The notes under the pieces are model-generated. The model was not told the origin of the DNA, did not search any database, and saw only the letters and a list, made by a program, of their open reading frames with translations. This document shows, one piece after another, positions 12,764 to 20,907 of a stretch of 26,923 nucleotides of DNA (the stretch's first letter is position 1; the number at the start of each line of letters is the position of its first letter). The translations under genes and the position numbers were made by a program. Source of the stretch: a virus; IMG/VR virus record IMGVR_UViG_3300032050_000679, positions 1 through 26,923 of that record. One strand, 5' to 3'.

Positions 12764-14336
12764 GCGTGCCGCGCCGAACAAGCGGCCGGAGTACGTGGCC
12801 GGGTATGAGTTTGACAAGGTCGCCGCCGAGCGCCCGGTCCAGTTCATCGAGGAACTCTGCCGCCATCCCGACGAGCTGGGCGGCGTCCCGCAAAAGATCT
12901 CCTTGATCGAGTGGCAGAAGGACCGCGTCCTTCGCCCCCTCTTCGGCTGGCGCAGGCCCGACGGCCGCCTCCGCTATCGCCGGGCCGGGATCTTCGTCCC
13001 CAAGAAGAACCGGAAGTCGAGCCTCATGTCCCAGCTCGCTCAGTACATGATTACCTGCCACGCCCCGGCCCAGGACGTGTTCCTCGCGGCGAATGACCGA
13101 CTCCAGGCCCGGACCATGTACCGGATGGTCCGCCAATCGGTCGAGGCCTCGCCGACGCTGTCGAAGCTGCTCGAGGTCGTCGACTCGCGGTCGATCATCC
13201 GGAACCGCGAGACGGGGAAGGAAATCCGCTGCCTGTCTTCGGACTCGTGGCGGAACGAAGGCCTGAACGGCTCGGTGATCCTGGACGAGATTCACAGCTT
13301 CAAGACCTCCGACCTGGTCGACGCCCTGATCTACGCGACCCGCGGCACGGCGAACGGCCTCGTGATCTCGATCTCGACGGCAGGCGACTCGCGGAACGGC
13401 GTCGGCTGGCGATGGTGGTCCGACTGCCAGCTCGTGATCGCGGACCCGAAAACCAATCCGACTTTCTACGGCCTGATCTACGCGGCCGATCCCGACGACG
13501 ACTTCGGCGATCCGAAGGTCTGGCGGAAGGCGAATCCGTCGATGGGCGTAGCGTTCCCCGAGGACGAGTTCGCCGCCGACTACCAGGACGCGAAGACCGA
13601 CCCGCGGAAGTTCTCTCGCTGGCTCCGCTACTCGCTGAACGTCTGGGAGCAATCCGACAACCGCTGGTTCGCGAACCCCGACGACTGGGCCGCCTGTGCC
13701 CGCGAACCTTCGGAGCCGGTAGAGGGCCGCCCGTGCTGGATCGGCGTCGACCTGGCATCGAACCTCGACATCACGAGCGTCTGTTTCGCGTGGAAGGAGC
13801 CCGACGGGTCCTATTACCTCCGGTGGCGTCACTATGTGCCGGAGCAGACCGTTCCGGAACGCGAGAAGAAGGACAACATCCCCTACTCGACCTGGATCCG
13901 CGGCGGCTGGCTGACCGTGACCGAAGGGGCCCGGCTGGACCATCAGCGGATCGCGGCCGACCTAATCGAGTTTGCCGAACGGCACGCCGTCCAGGTCGTC
14001 GGGATCGACCCGTGGAACGCGGGCCTGATCGCCTCGCTTCTTCAAGCGGCCGGGATCGAGGTTCAGGCTATTACGCAGCGGACGGGCACCCTAAACGCCC
14101 CGTCGAAGCTGTTGGAGGGAATGGTCGTTGCGAGGACGTTACGGCACAGCGGCGACCCGGTCGCGGCGTGGGCCGCGAATCACGTCGCCGTTTACGAAGA
14201 CACGACGGGCAGCATCAAGCCGGACAAACAGAAAAGCACCGAGAAAATCGACCCGATCGTCGCCGCGGTAAACGCCCTGGCGGTCGCGAGCACCAGTTCC
14301 GACGACGCCACCGACTGGAACCTGATCCAGCTATGA
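12699..14336 (+). CDS. terL: terminase large subunit
   Basis: A 545-residue packaging motor. The ATPase half has a Walker-A-like VPKKNRKSS (residues 100-108), a Walker B VILDE (193-197) and a coupling-motif candidate near ISISTAGD (223-230). The nuclease half has WIGVDLASNLDITS (347-360, Asp351), VVGIDPWNAG (433-442, Asp437) and a late acidic residue near KIDPIVAAVNA, consistent with an RNase-H-fold nuclease. It drives DNA into the prohead and cuts it. The family is the HK97-like type with no Gly-rich P-loop. ATG 12699 overlaps the small-subunit gene; the first 30 residues are basic and unstructured. The stop overlaps the portal start (ATGA). Confidence 0.93.
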   Translation: MPPRKTTPKPRSSGPSRSRGPRRAAPNKRPEYVAGYEFDKVAAERPVQFIEELCRHPDELGGVPQKISLIEWQKDRVLRPLFGWRRPDGRLRYRRAGIFVPKKNRKSSLMSQLAQYMITCHAPAQDVFLAANDRLQARTMYRMVRQSVEASPTLSKLLEVVDSRSIIRNRETGKEIRCLSSDSWRNEGLNGSVILDEIHSFKTSDLVDALIYATRGTANGLVISISTAGDSRNGVGWRWWSDCQLVIADPKTNPTFYGLIYAADPDDDFGDPKVWRKANPSMGVAFPEDEFAADYQDAKTDPRKFSRWLRYSLNVWEQSDNRWFANPDDWAACAREPSEPVEGRPCWIGVDLASNLDITSVCFAWKEPDGSYYLRWRHYVPEQTVPEREKKDNIPYSTWIRGGWLTVTEGARLDHQRIAADLIEFAERHAVQVVGIDPWNAGLIASLLQAAGIEVQAITQRTGTLNAPSKLLEGMVVARTLRHSGDPVAAWAANHVAVYEDTTGSIKPDKQKSTEKIDPIVAAVNALAVASTSSDDATDWNLIQL

Positions 14337-15571
14337 CCAAAAAGCCCGCGACGAAGAAGGCCGCCCCCCGCCGACGCCAGCCCCGGCAGCTCGAGCTCCG
14401 CTCGATCGAGCCGTTCTTCCTGGAGCGGCCCGACGCCGTCACGGCCCAGACGGCTATCCGCGTGACGGCGATCCTGGCGTGCGTCCGGTTCGTGGCTCAG
14501 TCGCTCGCGAGTTGCCCGATCCACATCATGCGGAACGTCGGCGGCGGCCGCCGCGAGCCAGCCCGCGACCTGCCGGTCTATCGGACGCTCTCCAAGGCCC
14601 CGAACTTCTGGATGTCGTCCTATGAGTGGGTCGAACTCATGGGCCATCACTGTGCCCTGTGGGGCTCGGCCTATTCGCGGATCGTCCCCGGCCCCCGGGG
14701 CGGGTTCGCCGAGCAGCTCCTTCCGCTGCACCCGTCTCGGATGACGCCGAAGCTGGTGGCCGACCGGAACGGCCAGCCGATCGACCTGGTCTACGACTAC
14801 CAGGGCCCCGAGGGGGCGCGCACGTACGCGCGCTCCGAGATCCTGCATTTCCGCTGGCTGTCGGACGACGGCTATAAGGGCTTGATCCCCTCCGAACTGT
14901 GCGGGACCGCCGTCGGCCTGGCCCGCAAGCTCGACGCGGCGGCCTCCTCCTACTGGGAAAATTCGGCGCGGCCGGACGTGATCCTGGAGACCCAGGAAAC
15001 GATCCCCCAGGAAGCGGTCGAGAAGCTCCGCCAGCAGTGGCGGGAAATGTACGGCGGCCCCAAGCGGGCCGGCTCGACGGCCGTCCTCCCGAAGAAGGTG
15101 ACGGCCCGCGTGGTCGAGGGCTCCAGCCGCGAGGCCTCCCAGTACATGGAACTCCGGAACGCGATCGTCGGCGAGATCGCCCGCGCGTTCGGGATCCCCA
15201 GCTCGATCATCGGCCACGAGGCCGCGGGCCGGTGGGCTTCGGTCGAGCAGGAGTTCTTGTCGGTCCAGGTCTTCACGATCCTTCCCTGGCTCCGCCGGTT
15301 CGAGCAGGCGATCGACCGCTCGCTCCTGAACACCTACGGCGACGACGTGTACGCGAAGCTCGACAACCGGGGCCTGCTAAGAGGCGACGGAGCCGCGCGG
15401 GCCGCCCTGTATCAAAGCCTCTTCAACATGGGCGCGATCACGCCCAACGAGATCCGCGGCCTCGAGGACTTCGACCGGCTCGACAACGAAGCCGCCGATC
15501 GGACGTTCATGCAGCTCGGCTTCGCGCCCCTGGGGGCCAACATGGAGGGCACCGATGGAACTGGAGCGTAG
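14333..15571 (+). CDS. HK97-family portal protein
   Basis: A 412-residue portal. Recognisable blocks are VTAILACVRFVAQSLASCPI (residues about 44-63), ELMGHHCALWGSAYSRIV, EQLLPLHPSRMTP, SEILHFRWLSDDGYKGLIPS, ARPDVILETQ, and EIARAFGIPSSIIGHE near the middle-to-end, followed by the typical LNTYGDDVYAKLDNRGLLRGD and the connector-facing NMGAITPNEIRGLEDFDRLD. Twelve copies form the ring through which DNA enters and leaves the head. The N-terminal 20 residues are basic (KKPATKKAAPRRRQ). The start overlaps the terminase stop, and the gene end overlaps the protease start by 17 bases, the usual portal-protease-capsid order. Confidence 0.92.
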   Translation: MTKKPATKKAAPRRRQPRQLELRSIEPFFLERPDAVTAQTAIRVTAILACVRFVAQSLASCPIHIMRNVGGGRREPARDLPVYRTLSKAPNFWMSSYEWVELMGHHCALWGSAYSRIVPGPRGGFAEQLLPLHPSRMTPKLVADRNGQPIDLVYDYQGPEGARTYARSEILHFRWLSDDGYKGLIPSELCGTAVGLARKLDAAASSYWENSARPDVILETQETIPQEAVEKLRQQWREMYGGPKRAGSTAVLPKKVTARVVEGSSREASQYMELRNAIVGEIARAFGIPSSIIGHEAAGRWASVEQEFLSVQVFTILPWLRRFEQAIDRSLLNTYGDDVYAKLDNRGLLRGDGAARAALYQSLFNMGAITPNEIRGLEDFDRLDNEAADRTFMQLGFAPLGANMEGTDGTGA

Positions 15572-16229
15572 GTATCTGCCGGCGGCCGATGGCAACGCCC
15601 TCGAGCTGCGGGACGACGGCGGCCCGGTGATCCGCGGGATCTCGCCCCCGTGGAACTCGCCATCGGTCGACCTGGGCGGCTTCACTGAGCAGTTCTCCCC
15701 GTCGGCGTTTGATCGCGTGCTGAACCGCTCACGCAACGACCCGCGCGGCCGCGTCGATGTGGTCGGGCTGTTCAACCACGACGACAACCTCGTCCTGTCA
15801 CGGACGACGAACAACTCCCTCGGCCTGTCGAAGGAAGCCTCCGGCCTCGGCTGGGAAATGCGAAACCTCCCCGACACGCAGACCGCCCGCGATGTCGTCT
15901 CGCTCCTCCGGGCGGGCCTGCTCTACGGGGCCTCGTTTGGGTTCATCGTCTCCGACAAGGGCCAGCACTGGACGGAAGACACGAAGGGGAACCCCGTGCG
16001 GACGATTACCGACGCCGATCTCTTCGACGTTTCGGTCGTGACCTGGCCCGCCTACCCGGCCTCGTCCGCCGGCCTGCGGTCGCTCGCCCAGTGGCGGGAA
16101 GAAAACCTGACCGCCGCCGAGATCCGCGACCGCGTCGAGCGGGACGCCGAGCGGGCCGCGGCCCGTCAGCGGGAGATCGAGGCCTCGATCGTCGCCCTGA
16201 AGCTCGCGAGGCTCCGCGCGTATGCGTAA
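15555..16229 (+). CDS. HK97-type prohead protease (S78 family)
   Basis: A 224-residue protease. The herpesvirus/HK97 protease core is visible: VIRGISPPWN and EQFSPSAFDRVL near the start, GLFNHDDNLVLSRT with likely catalytic His75, LLYGASFGFIVSD with likely Ser127, and ADLFDVSVVTWPAYPAS, the usual end of the domain. The C-terminal ~45 residues are charged and helical. The enzyme cleaves the scaffold domain from the capsid protein after assembly. Its gene normally sits next to the capsid gene; here about 2.9 kb of other genes separate them. The stop overlaps the next small gene. Confidence 0.92.
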   Translation: MELERRYLPAADGNALELRDDGGPVIRGISPPWNSPSVDLGGFTEQFSPSAFDRVLNRSRNDPRGRVDVVGLFNHDDNLVLSRTTNNSLGLSKEASGLGWEMRNLPDTQTARDVVSLLRAGLLYGASFGFIVSDKGQHWTEDTKGNPVRTITDADLFDVSVVTWPAYPASSAGLRSLAQWREENLTAAEIRDRVERDAERAAARQREIEASIVALKLARLRAYA

Positions 16230-16371
16230 GTGCAACTGCGGCGAGCGGATGAAGGTGGACTCCTCACGCCGGGCCGGCGAGCTCCAGGTCCGGTACCTCG
16301 AGTGCCCGCGGTGCAAGGCCCGCCGCCGGCAGGTGGTCGAAGCCGATCAAATCTGGAGGCGGAAGAAATGA
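16222..16371 (+). CDS. 49-residue zinc-ribbon protein
   Basis: A small basic protein with two cysteine pairs, CNC (Cys4, Cys6) and ECPRC (Cys28, Cys31), spaced as in a zinc ribbon and resembling the Com-type small phage zinc proteins. The ATG lies inside the end of the protease gene, and the stop overlaps the next ATG (ATGA), so it sits in a tight coupled series. This makes a real gene likely despite its size. Possible roles include RNA or DNA binding; none is shown by sequence. Confidence 0.65.
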   Translation: MRKCNCGERMKVDSSRRAGELQVRYLECPRCKARRRQVVEADQIWRRKK

Positions 16372-16709
16372 CGCTGCACGAACTCTCGGAACGCGTGAAG
16401 GCCTTCGTCGTCGAGGCCCAGGATCGGGCCAGCGACGGGATCAGCGTCGCCGACTTCGCCGAGATCGTCGTCGACCTGCTCCGGCTCGTGCTGGCGGCCC
16501 TCGACACGATCCCGGCCGACAACGCGGCAAAGAAGGCCTGGGCCCTGTCGGCCGTCGAGCTGCTGTTCGACACGCTCGCCGACAAATGCGTTCCGGTGAT
16601 GGTCTGGCCGGTCTGGATGATCGTCCGCCCCGCCGTCCGTCAACTCGTCCTGCTCGCGGCCTCCGGCCTGATTGAAGGCCTCCTGCCGATCGTGAGGGCC
16701 GCTACATGA
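16368..16709 (+). CDS. hypothetical protein with hydrophobic C-terminal half
   Basis: A 113-residue protein starting at an ATGA overlap. Residues 1-60 are amphipathic helices (LHELSERVKAFVVEAQDRA, DFAEIVVDLLRLVLAALDTI). Residues about 70-110 are strongly hydrophobic (CVPVMVWPVWMIV, QLVLLAASGLIEGLLPIV) and could enter a membrane. No family is recognised. Next to several membrane-anchored small proteins and a peptidase, a holin-like role is conceivable but unproven. ATG 16368 is chosen because it is coupled to the preceding stop. Confidence 0.6.
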   Translation: MTLHELSERVKAFVVEAQDRASDGISVADFAEIVVDLLRLVLAALDTIPADNAAKKAWALSAVELLFDTLADKCVPVMVWPVWMIVRPAVRQLVLLAASGLIEGLLPIVRAAT

Positions 16710-16948
16710 CATACGTCATCCTGTTCGCCGCCGCCGCGGCTGTACTGTTCTGGCCGTCGAAGCGGCCGATCCTGCCGCCGCTCACGCCGCCGGGCCCGGC
16801 CTCCCCGAAGGTTCCGACGTTCCTCGAGGCGACCTCGGCCCTGGCAGACGTTCGCCGCCGGCTGTTGGCGGGCGACCTCCTGGGCGACGCCGAGCGGAAG
16901 GCCGTCGACGTGCTCCAGCTCGCCCTGACGGCGGGGAGCGAAAAATGA
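16706..16948 (+). CDS. small membrane-anchored protein, proline-rich
   Basis: Eighty residues: an N-terminal membrane segment (YVILFAAAAAVLFW, residues 3-16), a proline-rich stretch (RPILPPLTPPGPASPK), then a soluble helical region (FLEATSALADVRRRLLAGDLLGDAERKAVDVLQLAL). The start overlaps the previous stop (ATGA), and its stop overlaps the next start. The topology suggests a protein held at the inner membrane with its helical part outside it. No family is recognised. Confidence 0.65.
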   Translation: MTYVILFAAAAAVLFWPSKRPILPPLTPPGPASPKVPTFLEATSALADVRRRLLAGDLLGDAERKAVDVLQLALTAGSEK

Positions 16949-17397
16949 GCCGATACGCCCTGGCCGCCGTGTTCGTGCTCGTGGCCGCCGCCATGTGGTT
17001 TGCCAGCGGAGACCGCTCGCCGTCCCCGTCGCCGGCCCCGCCCCAGACCGCGCTCGACCTGCGCGGCCTGTTCGTGGGGCCGACGGCCGCCGATGACGCC
17101 GTGACGTTCGGGGCCCTGTGCGACGAGCTCGCCGAAGTGATCGCCTACGACGGGACGCTGGCGTCGCCCCGCCTGAAGACTGGGACGCAGCTCGACGACC
17201 TCCGCGTCGCCGCCTGTGACGCCCGGATGCGCGGCCTGTCGATCGGGGCTCGCCAGCCCAAGGTCCGCGACGCGATCAAGACGTACCTCGACGCCAAGAT
17301 CGGCACCGGCGGCGGCCCCGTGAGCGTCGACGCCCGCCGGGCGTGGGTCGACGCTTTCCGCGAGATCGCGAGGGCTGCCGCCAATGCGACGCGATGA
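16945..17397 (+). CDS. membrane-anchored or secreted hypothetical protein
   Basis: A 150-residue protein with an N-terminal hydrophobic segment (YALAAVFVLVAAAMWFA, residues 4-20) that could be an anchor or uncleaved signal. A Ser/Pro linker (SPSPSPAPP) leads to a soluble helical domain (ALDLRGLFVGPTAADDAVTF ... FREIARAAAN). Two cysteines (in ALCDEL and AACDAR) could pair. It starts at an ATGA overlap and runs 14 bases into the peptidase gene. It resembles the previous protein in plan: anchor, proline linker, helical domain. Confidence 0.65.
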   Translation: MSRYALAAVFVLVAAAMWFASGDRSPSPSPAPPQTALDLRGLFVGPTAADDAVTFGALCDELAEVIAYDGTLASPRLKTGTQLDDLRVAACDARMRGLSIGARQPKVRDAIKTYLDAKIGTGGGPVSVDARRAWVDAFREIARAAANATR

Positions 17398-18451
17398 GCG
17401 GGCCCTGATCGCCGCGGTCCTCGTGATCGTGGCCGCGACCTTCCTCGGCTACCTGCTGCCGGTCCGGAGCCAGCCCGAGAACTTCGGGTACACGCCGAAC
17501 CCCGAAGGCGTCCAAGAGTTCCTGGCCGAACTTGACCAGCCGATGTTTGCCCAGGCCGGGGCCGAGGCGATCCGCGGGGCCCAGGGCGTCGACACGTTCC
17601 TCTATCGCTCGCTCTACAAGGCCCACCAGGCCCGCTACGGGTCGCCCTTCGTCGTGGGCGAGCAAGGGATCGGAGACTGCGTCTCCTGGGGCTGGGCCCA
17701 CGGCGTATGGATCTCCCAGGCGATCGACTGGGAACTCGGCAAGCTCCCGGAGCCCCCGCTCGCGCCCGCGACGGAGGCCGTATACGGCGGATCGCGGGTC
17801 GAGGCGAGGAACAAGCCCGAAGGCGGCGGCGGGTGGTCCGACGGTTCGTACGGCGGCGCGGCCGCCCGGTGGGTTCGCGACTGGGGCGTCGTCTACCGCG
17901 AGAAGGTGCTCGAGCACGACCTGACGACCTACTCGCCGAAGCGGGCTAAAGACTGGGGCAACTGGGGCGCGGGCGGCAAGGGCGACGGCGGCAAGCTCGA
18001 CGCCGAGGCGAAGAAGCACCCGGCGAAGTACGTCAGCCTGGTGAAGACTTGGGACGAGGCGGCCGCCGCGATCGAGAGCGGCTATCCGGTCGCCGTCTGC
18101 TCCATGCAGGGTTTCGCGTCCGTCCGCGACGCCGACGGCTTCTGTAAGGCCTCCGGGACCTGGGCGCACTGTATGTGTTTCGTCGGCGTCCGCTACGGCA
18201 ACCGCCCCGGCCTGCTGTGCCTGAACTCGTGGGGCCCGTCCTGGGTCGGTGGCCCGCGATGGCCCGACGATATGCCCGAGGGCTCGTTCTGGGTCGAGAA
18301 GGCGGTCGCCGATCGGATGCTCTCGGGTGGCGACTCGTTCGCCGTCGGCAGCGTGGACGGGTTCGGCTTCCGCGACCTACATCACGGTAATTGGTTTCAG
18401 CCGCCCCCCAAACTTCGCCCGGAGAACCTCGCCGATGAGATTCGACCGTAG
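17384..18451 (+). CDS. membrane-anchored papain-like cysteine peptidase
   Basis: A 355-residue protein. An N-terminal membrane segment (ALIAAVLVIVAATFLGYLL, 7-25) precedes a papain-fold (C1-like) domain with all expected active-site residues: Gln94 and Cys99 in EQGIGDCVSWGWAHG, His262 in GTWAHCMCFVGVRYG, and Asn281 in LLCLNSWGPSWVGG, a match to papain's NSWG box. The Gly-rich insert near 196-204 is a loop. It should cut peptide bonds outside the cytoplasm. Its place between prohead protease and capsid genes, among other anchored proteins, could mean lysis, envelope entry or superinfection control. The fold call is strong; the role is inference. I know of no standard phage counterpart at this position. 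Confidence 0.85.
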   Translation: MRRDERALIAAVLVIVAATFLGYLLPVRSQPENFGYTPNPEGVQEFLAELDQPMFAQAGAEAIRGAQGVDTFLYRSLYKAHQARYGSPFVVGEQGIGDCVSWGWAHGVWISQAIDWELGKLPEPPLAPATEAVYGGSRVEARNKPEGGGGWSDGSYGGAAARWVRDWGVVYREKVLEHDLTTYSPKRAKDWGNWGAGGKGDGGKLDAEAKKHPAKYVSLVKTWDEAAAAIESGYPVAVCSMQGFASVRDADGFCKASGTWAHCMCFVGVRYGNRPGLLCLNSWGPSWVGGPRWPDDMPEGSFWVEKAVADRMLSGGDSFAVGSVDGFGFRDLHHGNWFQPPPKLRPENLADEIRP

Positions 18452-18713
18452 TACCGTCGTGGCCTGCGTGGTCGCGATCATTATCTGGAACTGGGCCACG
18501 AGTTCAGGCGGCGGAATCACGCCCGGCCCTGGGCCATCGCCCCGACCGCTGGACGGCCGCCCGATCCTGAAGCTGATCTCCCGGGCCGCGAAGGCGCTGC
18601 TCTGGGTCTCGCTCGTGGCCGAGCCTCCGCCGTCGAGCCAGCTCTACAGTACGACTTCTGTTCTCGTGGACGAGGAAGGCCGCCCGATGCTCGATCATGG
18701 GAGGGGCTGGTGA
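18435..18713 (+). CDS. small membrane-anchored hypothetical protein
   Basis: Ninety-two residues starting inside the end of the peptidase gene. An N-terminal membrane segment (VVACVVAIIIWNWA, 8-21) is followed by a Gly/Pro linker (GGGITPGPGPSPRP) and a mostly soluble tail with a short hydrophobic helix (AAKALLWVSLVAEPP). The plan is the same as the two anchored proteins before the peptidase. A GGAGA purine stretch lies upstream of ATG 18435. No family is recognised. Confidence 0.6.
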   Translation: MRFDRSTVVACVVAIIIWNWATSSGGGITPGPGPSPRPLDGRPILKLISRAAKALLWVSLVAEPPPSSQLYSTTSVLVDEEGRPMLDHGRGW

Positions 18714-19021
18714 TGTGGCGCGCCTTCATTGCGTTCCTCGCGTCCCTGACGGCCGACCCTGTCGCCGTCGACCGTGAAGCCCCGCGGGCTGCCGCCGCGG
18801 TCGCCGCGTCCTATTCGCAATTCGCGAACGGCGAAACGCCGAGCCCCGCTCCCACGCCGAAGCCGGGCGAGTGCTGCAAGGCCTGCAAGGGGACCGGAAC
18901 GATCACGCATGGCGACGGCCATAAAACGCCCTGCCCCTGCCCGGACTCGTGCGCGTGCAAAAAGACCGCGTCGCCCGCATGCCCTGACGGAAAGTGCCCG
19001 ACGAAAACCGTCCTACGGTAG
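18713..19021 (+). CDS. secreted or anchored Cys-rich protein with DnaJ-like zinc motif
   Basis: A 102-residue protein. A hydrophobic start (MWRAFIAFLASLT) and an Ala-rich stretch suggest export, then a Pro-rich linker (TPSPAPTPKPG). The C-terminal half is cysteine-rich: CCKACKGTGTI (54-64) has the CxxCxGxG pattern of DnaJ zinc fingers, followed by CPCPDSCACKK and further cysteines at 90 and 95. Metal binding or disulfide bonding is likely. ATG 18713 overlaps the previous TGA and lies eight bases after GGAGG; an in-frame GTG at 18710 is possible. Function unknown. Confidence 0.6.
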   Translation: MWRAFIAFLASLTADPVAVDREAPRAAAAVAASYSQFANGETPSPAPTPKPGECCKACKGTGTITHGDGHKTPCPCPDSCACKKTASPACPDGKCPTKTVLR

Positions 19022-19101
19022 TGCAGGGCTTCTTCAAGGGTCCGGGCGGGCCGGGGACATTGGCTCCCAGTTCCACGGAAACCCACGAACAAGGAAACGC
19101 C

Positions 19102-20277
19102 ATGCACGCCCACCGCAAGCTCCAGGACGAGGCCGCCGCCGTCATCGCCGAAGTCGAGCAGATCCGCAACCTGACCGACGAGACCGAGGTCGCCGCGAAG
19201 GCCGACCGGCTGGCCGAGCTCGTGCTTCGCGCCGAGCAGCTCCCCGGCGAGATCGAGGCCGCCCAGGCCGCCGAGTCTCGCGCCCTGGCGAGCGTGGAAA
19301 ACCTGCGGACCGCGGTCTCGACCTCCCCCGCCGAGGCCCGCAAGGCCCCGGCGATCCATGTCGCGAAGAAGGTCGAGGGCTTCGAGGACGCCTCGCAGGC
19401 CGTGACGGCCGGCGAGTACCTCCGCGGCCTGGCCCGCGGCGAGTACCGGGCGATGTCGACCGGCGGCGTCGGTTCCGGGAAGGAGATCGTCCCCGAGGAG
19501 CTCTTCGGGAACATCATCAACCAGATGAACCGCGTGTCTGTCGGTCTCCGGGTGGCGAGCGTCTTCTCGACGATCGCCAACAAGATCAGCCTCCCGAAGG
19601 CTGGCGACGCGACCGCCGCGTTCTACGACGAGGCGGACGAGGGCAGCTTGACGGACATCGCCACCAGCTCCGTGCCGGTGACGCTGTTCGGCCTCCGCAG
19701 CCTGACCGCGGTCTCCAACGACCTGATCGAGGACTCGGTCGTCGACGTGGCGGCCCTCTTCGCCCGCTCTGTAGCGAACGGCTTCGCGTCGAAGATCGAC
19801 TACGCCTGGCTCCAGGGCGACACGACCGCCGGGATCGACGGCCTGGTCGGCGAGGTGGCATCCGGGAACACCATCACGGTGGCCTCGGCCGGTGCGACCT
19901 CGGCGTCCGAGCTGGCCGACATGGTCGGCAAGATCGACCCCCTCGCCGCGAATACGAGCTGGGTGGTTAGCCCGGTCGGTTTCGGTGCCCTGCTCGCGGC
20001 CCACGCGAACACGGGCTCGGTGATGCTCGCCGACGCGATGGCTCCGACGGTCTACGGCCGCCCGGTCTACGTGACCAACGGCCTTCCCGCCGGGACCCTC
20101 GCCCTGTACGGCGATTTCGGGATGGCAACGGCCGTCGCGGTGAAGGCCAGCGGCCTCCGGGTCGACGCCCTCCGCGAGGTGCGGGCGGTGAACGACCAGA
20201 CGCTCTTTGTCGCGAAGCAGCGCTGTGGGATCGCGAACCACGCCCCCGAGTTCGTGTCGAAGCTGGTCATCGACTGA
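19102..20277 (+). CDS. HK97-fold major capsid protein
   Basis: A 391-residue capsid protein. Residues 1-95 are a helical delta (scaffold) domain (ETEVAAKADRLAELVLRAEQL), which the prohead protease should remove, leaving a mature shell protein of about 290 residues. The HK97 fold is suggested by IVPEELFGNIINQMN, LTAVSNDLIEDSVVDV, a NTSWVVSPVGFGALLA segment and YGRPVYVTNGLPAG, with the closing GDFGMATAVAVKASGLRV pattern of this family. AAGGAA at 19091-19096 precedes ATG 19102; the open frame extends upstream to 18994 but without a ribosome site. About 80 bases separate this gene from the cysteine-rich one before it, so it may have its own promoter, though I see no clear one. Confidence 0.92.
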   Translation: MHAHRKLQDEAAAVIAEVEQIRNLTDETEVAAKADRLAELVLRAEQLPGEIEAAQAAESRALASVENLRTAVSTSPAEARKAPAIHVAKKVEGFEDASQAVTAGEYLRGLARGEYRAMSTGGVGSGKEIVPEELFGNIINQMNRVSVGLRVASVFSTIANKISLPKAGDATAAFYDEADEGSLTDIATSSVPVTLFGLRSLTAVSNDLIEDSVVDVAALFARSVANGFASKIDYAWLQGDTTAGIDGLVGEVASGNTITVASAGATSASELADMVGKIDPLAANTSWVVSPVGFGALLAAHANTGSVMLADAMAPTVYGRPVYVTNGLPAGTLALYGDFGMATAVAVKASGLRVDALREVRAVNDQTLFVAKQRCGIANHAPEFVSKLVID

Positions 20278-20304
20278 GGCTGATCCCCGGTCGAACGGAA
20301 TCAA

Positions 20305-20337
20305 GGCCGGGGGCTGGCAGGGATGCCGCCCCCGGCC
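20305..20337 (+). terminator. hairpin after the capsid gene (terminator or attenuator)
   Basis: GGCCGGGGGC (20305-20314) pairs with GCCCCCGGCC (20328-20337). After a bulged T, GGCA/TGCC pair around a GGGA loop. It starts 27 bases after the capsid stop. No long T-run follows, so partial termination or protection of the abundant capsid mRNA is more likely than a full stop. Confidence 0.65.
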
Positions 20338-20358
20338 GCCTTCGTATAGGGAGCCAAC

Positions 20359-20907
20359 ATGACGCCTCGATCGGTAAAACTCCTCACGCCGCCCACGGTC
20401 GAGCCCGTCTCGCTGGCCGAGGTCAAGCAACACCTCCGGCTGATGCCGGACCAGACCGACGACGACCTCTACATCGTCGCCCAAATGGCAGCCGCCCGCC
20501 GGCTCATCGAGCGGCGGCTCGGGATCGCCCTCGTCGCGACCCAGTTCCGCAGCAGGTGGGACGCCGGGGCCGTCGTCCTGCCGCTCGTGGGCCCGGTCCT
20601 GGTCGACGAGGACCACCCGCTCGCCCTGACGGTGGACGGCGTGGCCCTGACCTCGAGCGATTACGAACTCGACGATGACTCCTCCGAGATCGAGCTCGAC
20701 GCGGCGGCCACCGGCGAGGTCGTCGCCACCTACTGGGCTGGCGTGGCCCCCGGCCAGCCGATCGCCCCGCAGCTCCGGGCGGCGATCTTGCTCTACGTGG
20801 CCCACCTGTACGCCAACCGCGAGGCGGCCAGCCTGGACGCCCCGGCCGAGGTGCCGATGGCGTTCGAGACGCTTCTCGCCAGCGAGTCGACAACGGGGGT
20901 CTGGTGA
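20359..20907 (+). CDS. head-tail connector protein (gp6-like adaptor)
   Basis: A 182-residue protein with the gp6-like connector pattern: VEPVSLAEVKQHLRLMPDQTDDDLYIVAQMAAARRLIERRLG (about 15-55), a beta-rich middle, then PQLRAAILLYVAHLYANREAA near the C-terminus. In HK97-like phages this adaptor forms a ring under the portal. A GGGAG site precedes the ATG. It is the first gene after the capsid hairpin, in the standard order for connectors. Its stop overlaps the next start. Confidence 0.85.
   Translation: MTPRSVKLLTPPTVEPVSLAEVKQHLRLMPDQTDDDLYIVAQMAAARRLIERRLGIALVATQFRSRWDAGAVVLPLVGPVLVDEDHPLALTVDGVALTSSDYELDDDSSEIELDAAATGEVVATYWAGVAPGQPIAPQLRAAILLYVAHLYANREAASLDAPAEVPMAFETLLASESTTGVW

Noticed and set aside
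12750-13943. Long minus-strand frame opposite the large terminase
   Set aside because: It is an antisense shadow. The + strand frame has Walker A, Walker B and nuclease motifs.
13247-15571. Long + strand frame running through the large terminase before the portal start
   Set aside because: The part before 14333 is an Arg/Pro-rich shadow of the terminase frame. Only the portal portion from the ATG at 14333 is supported.
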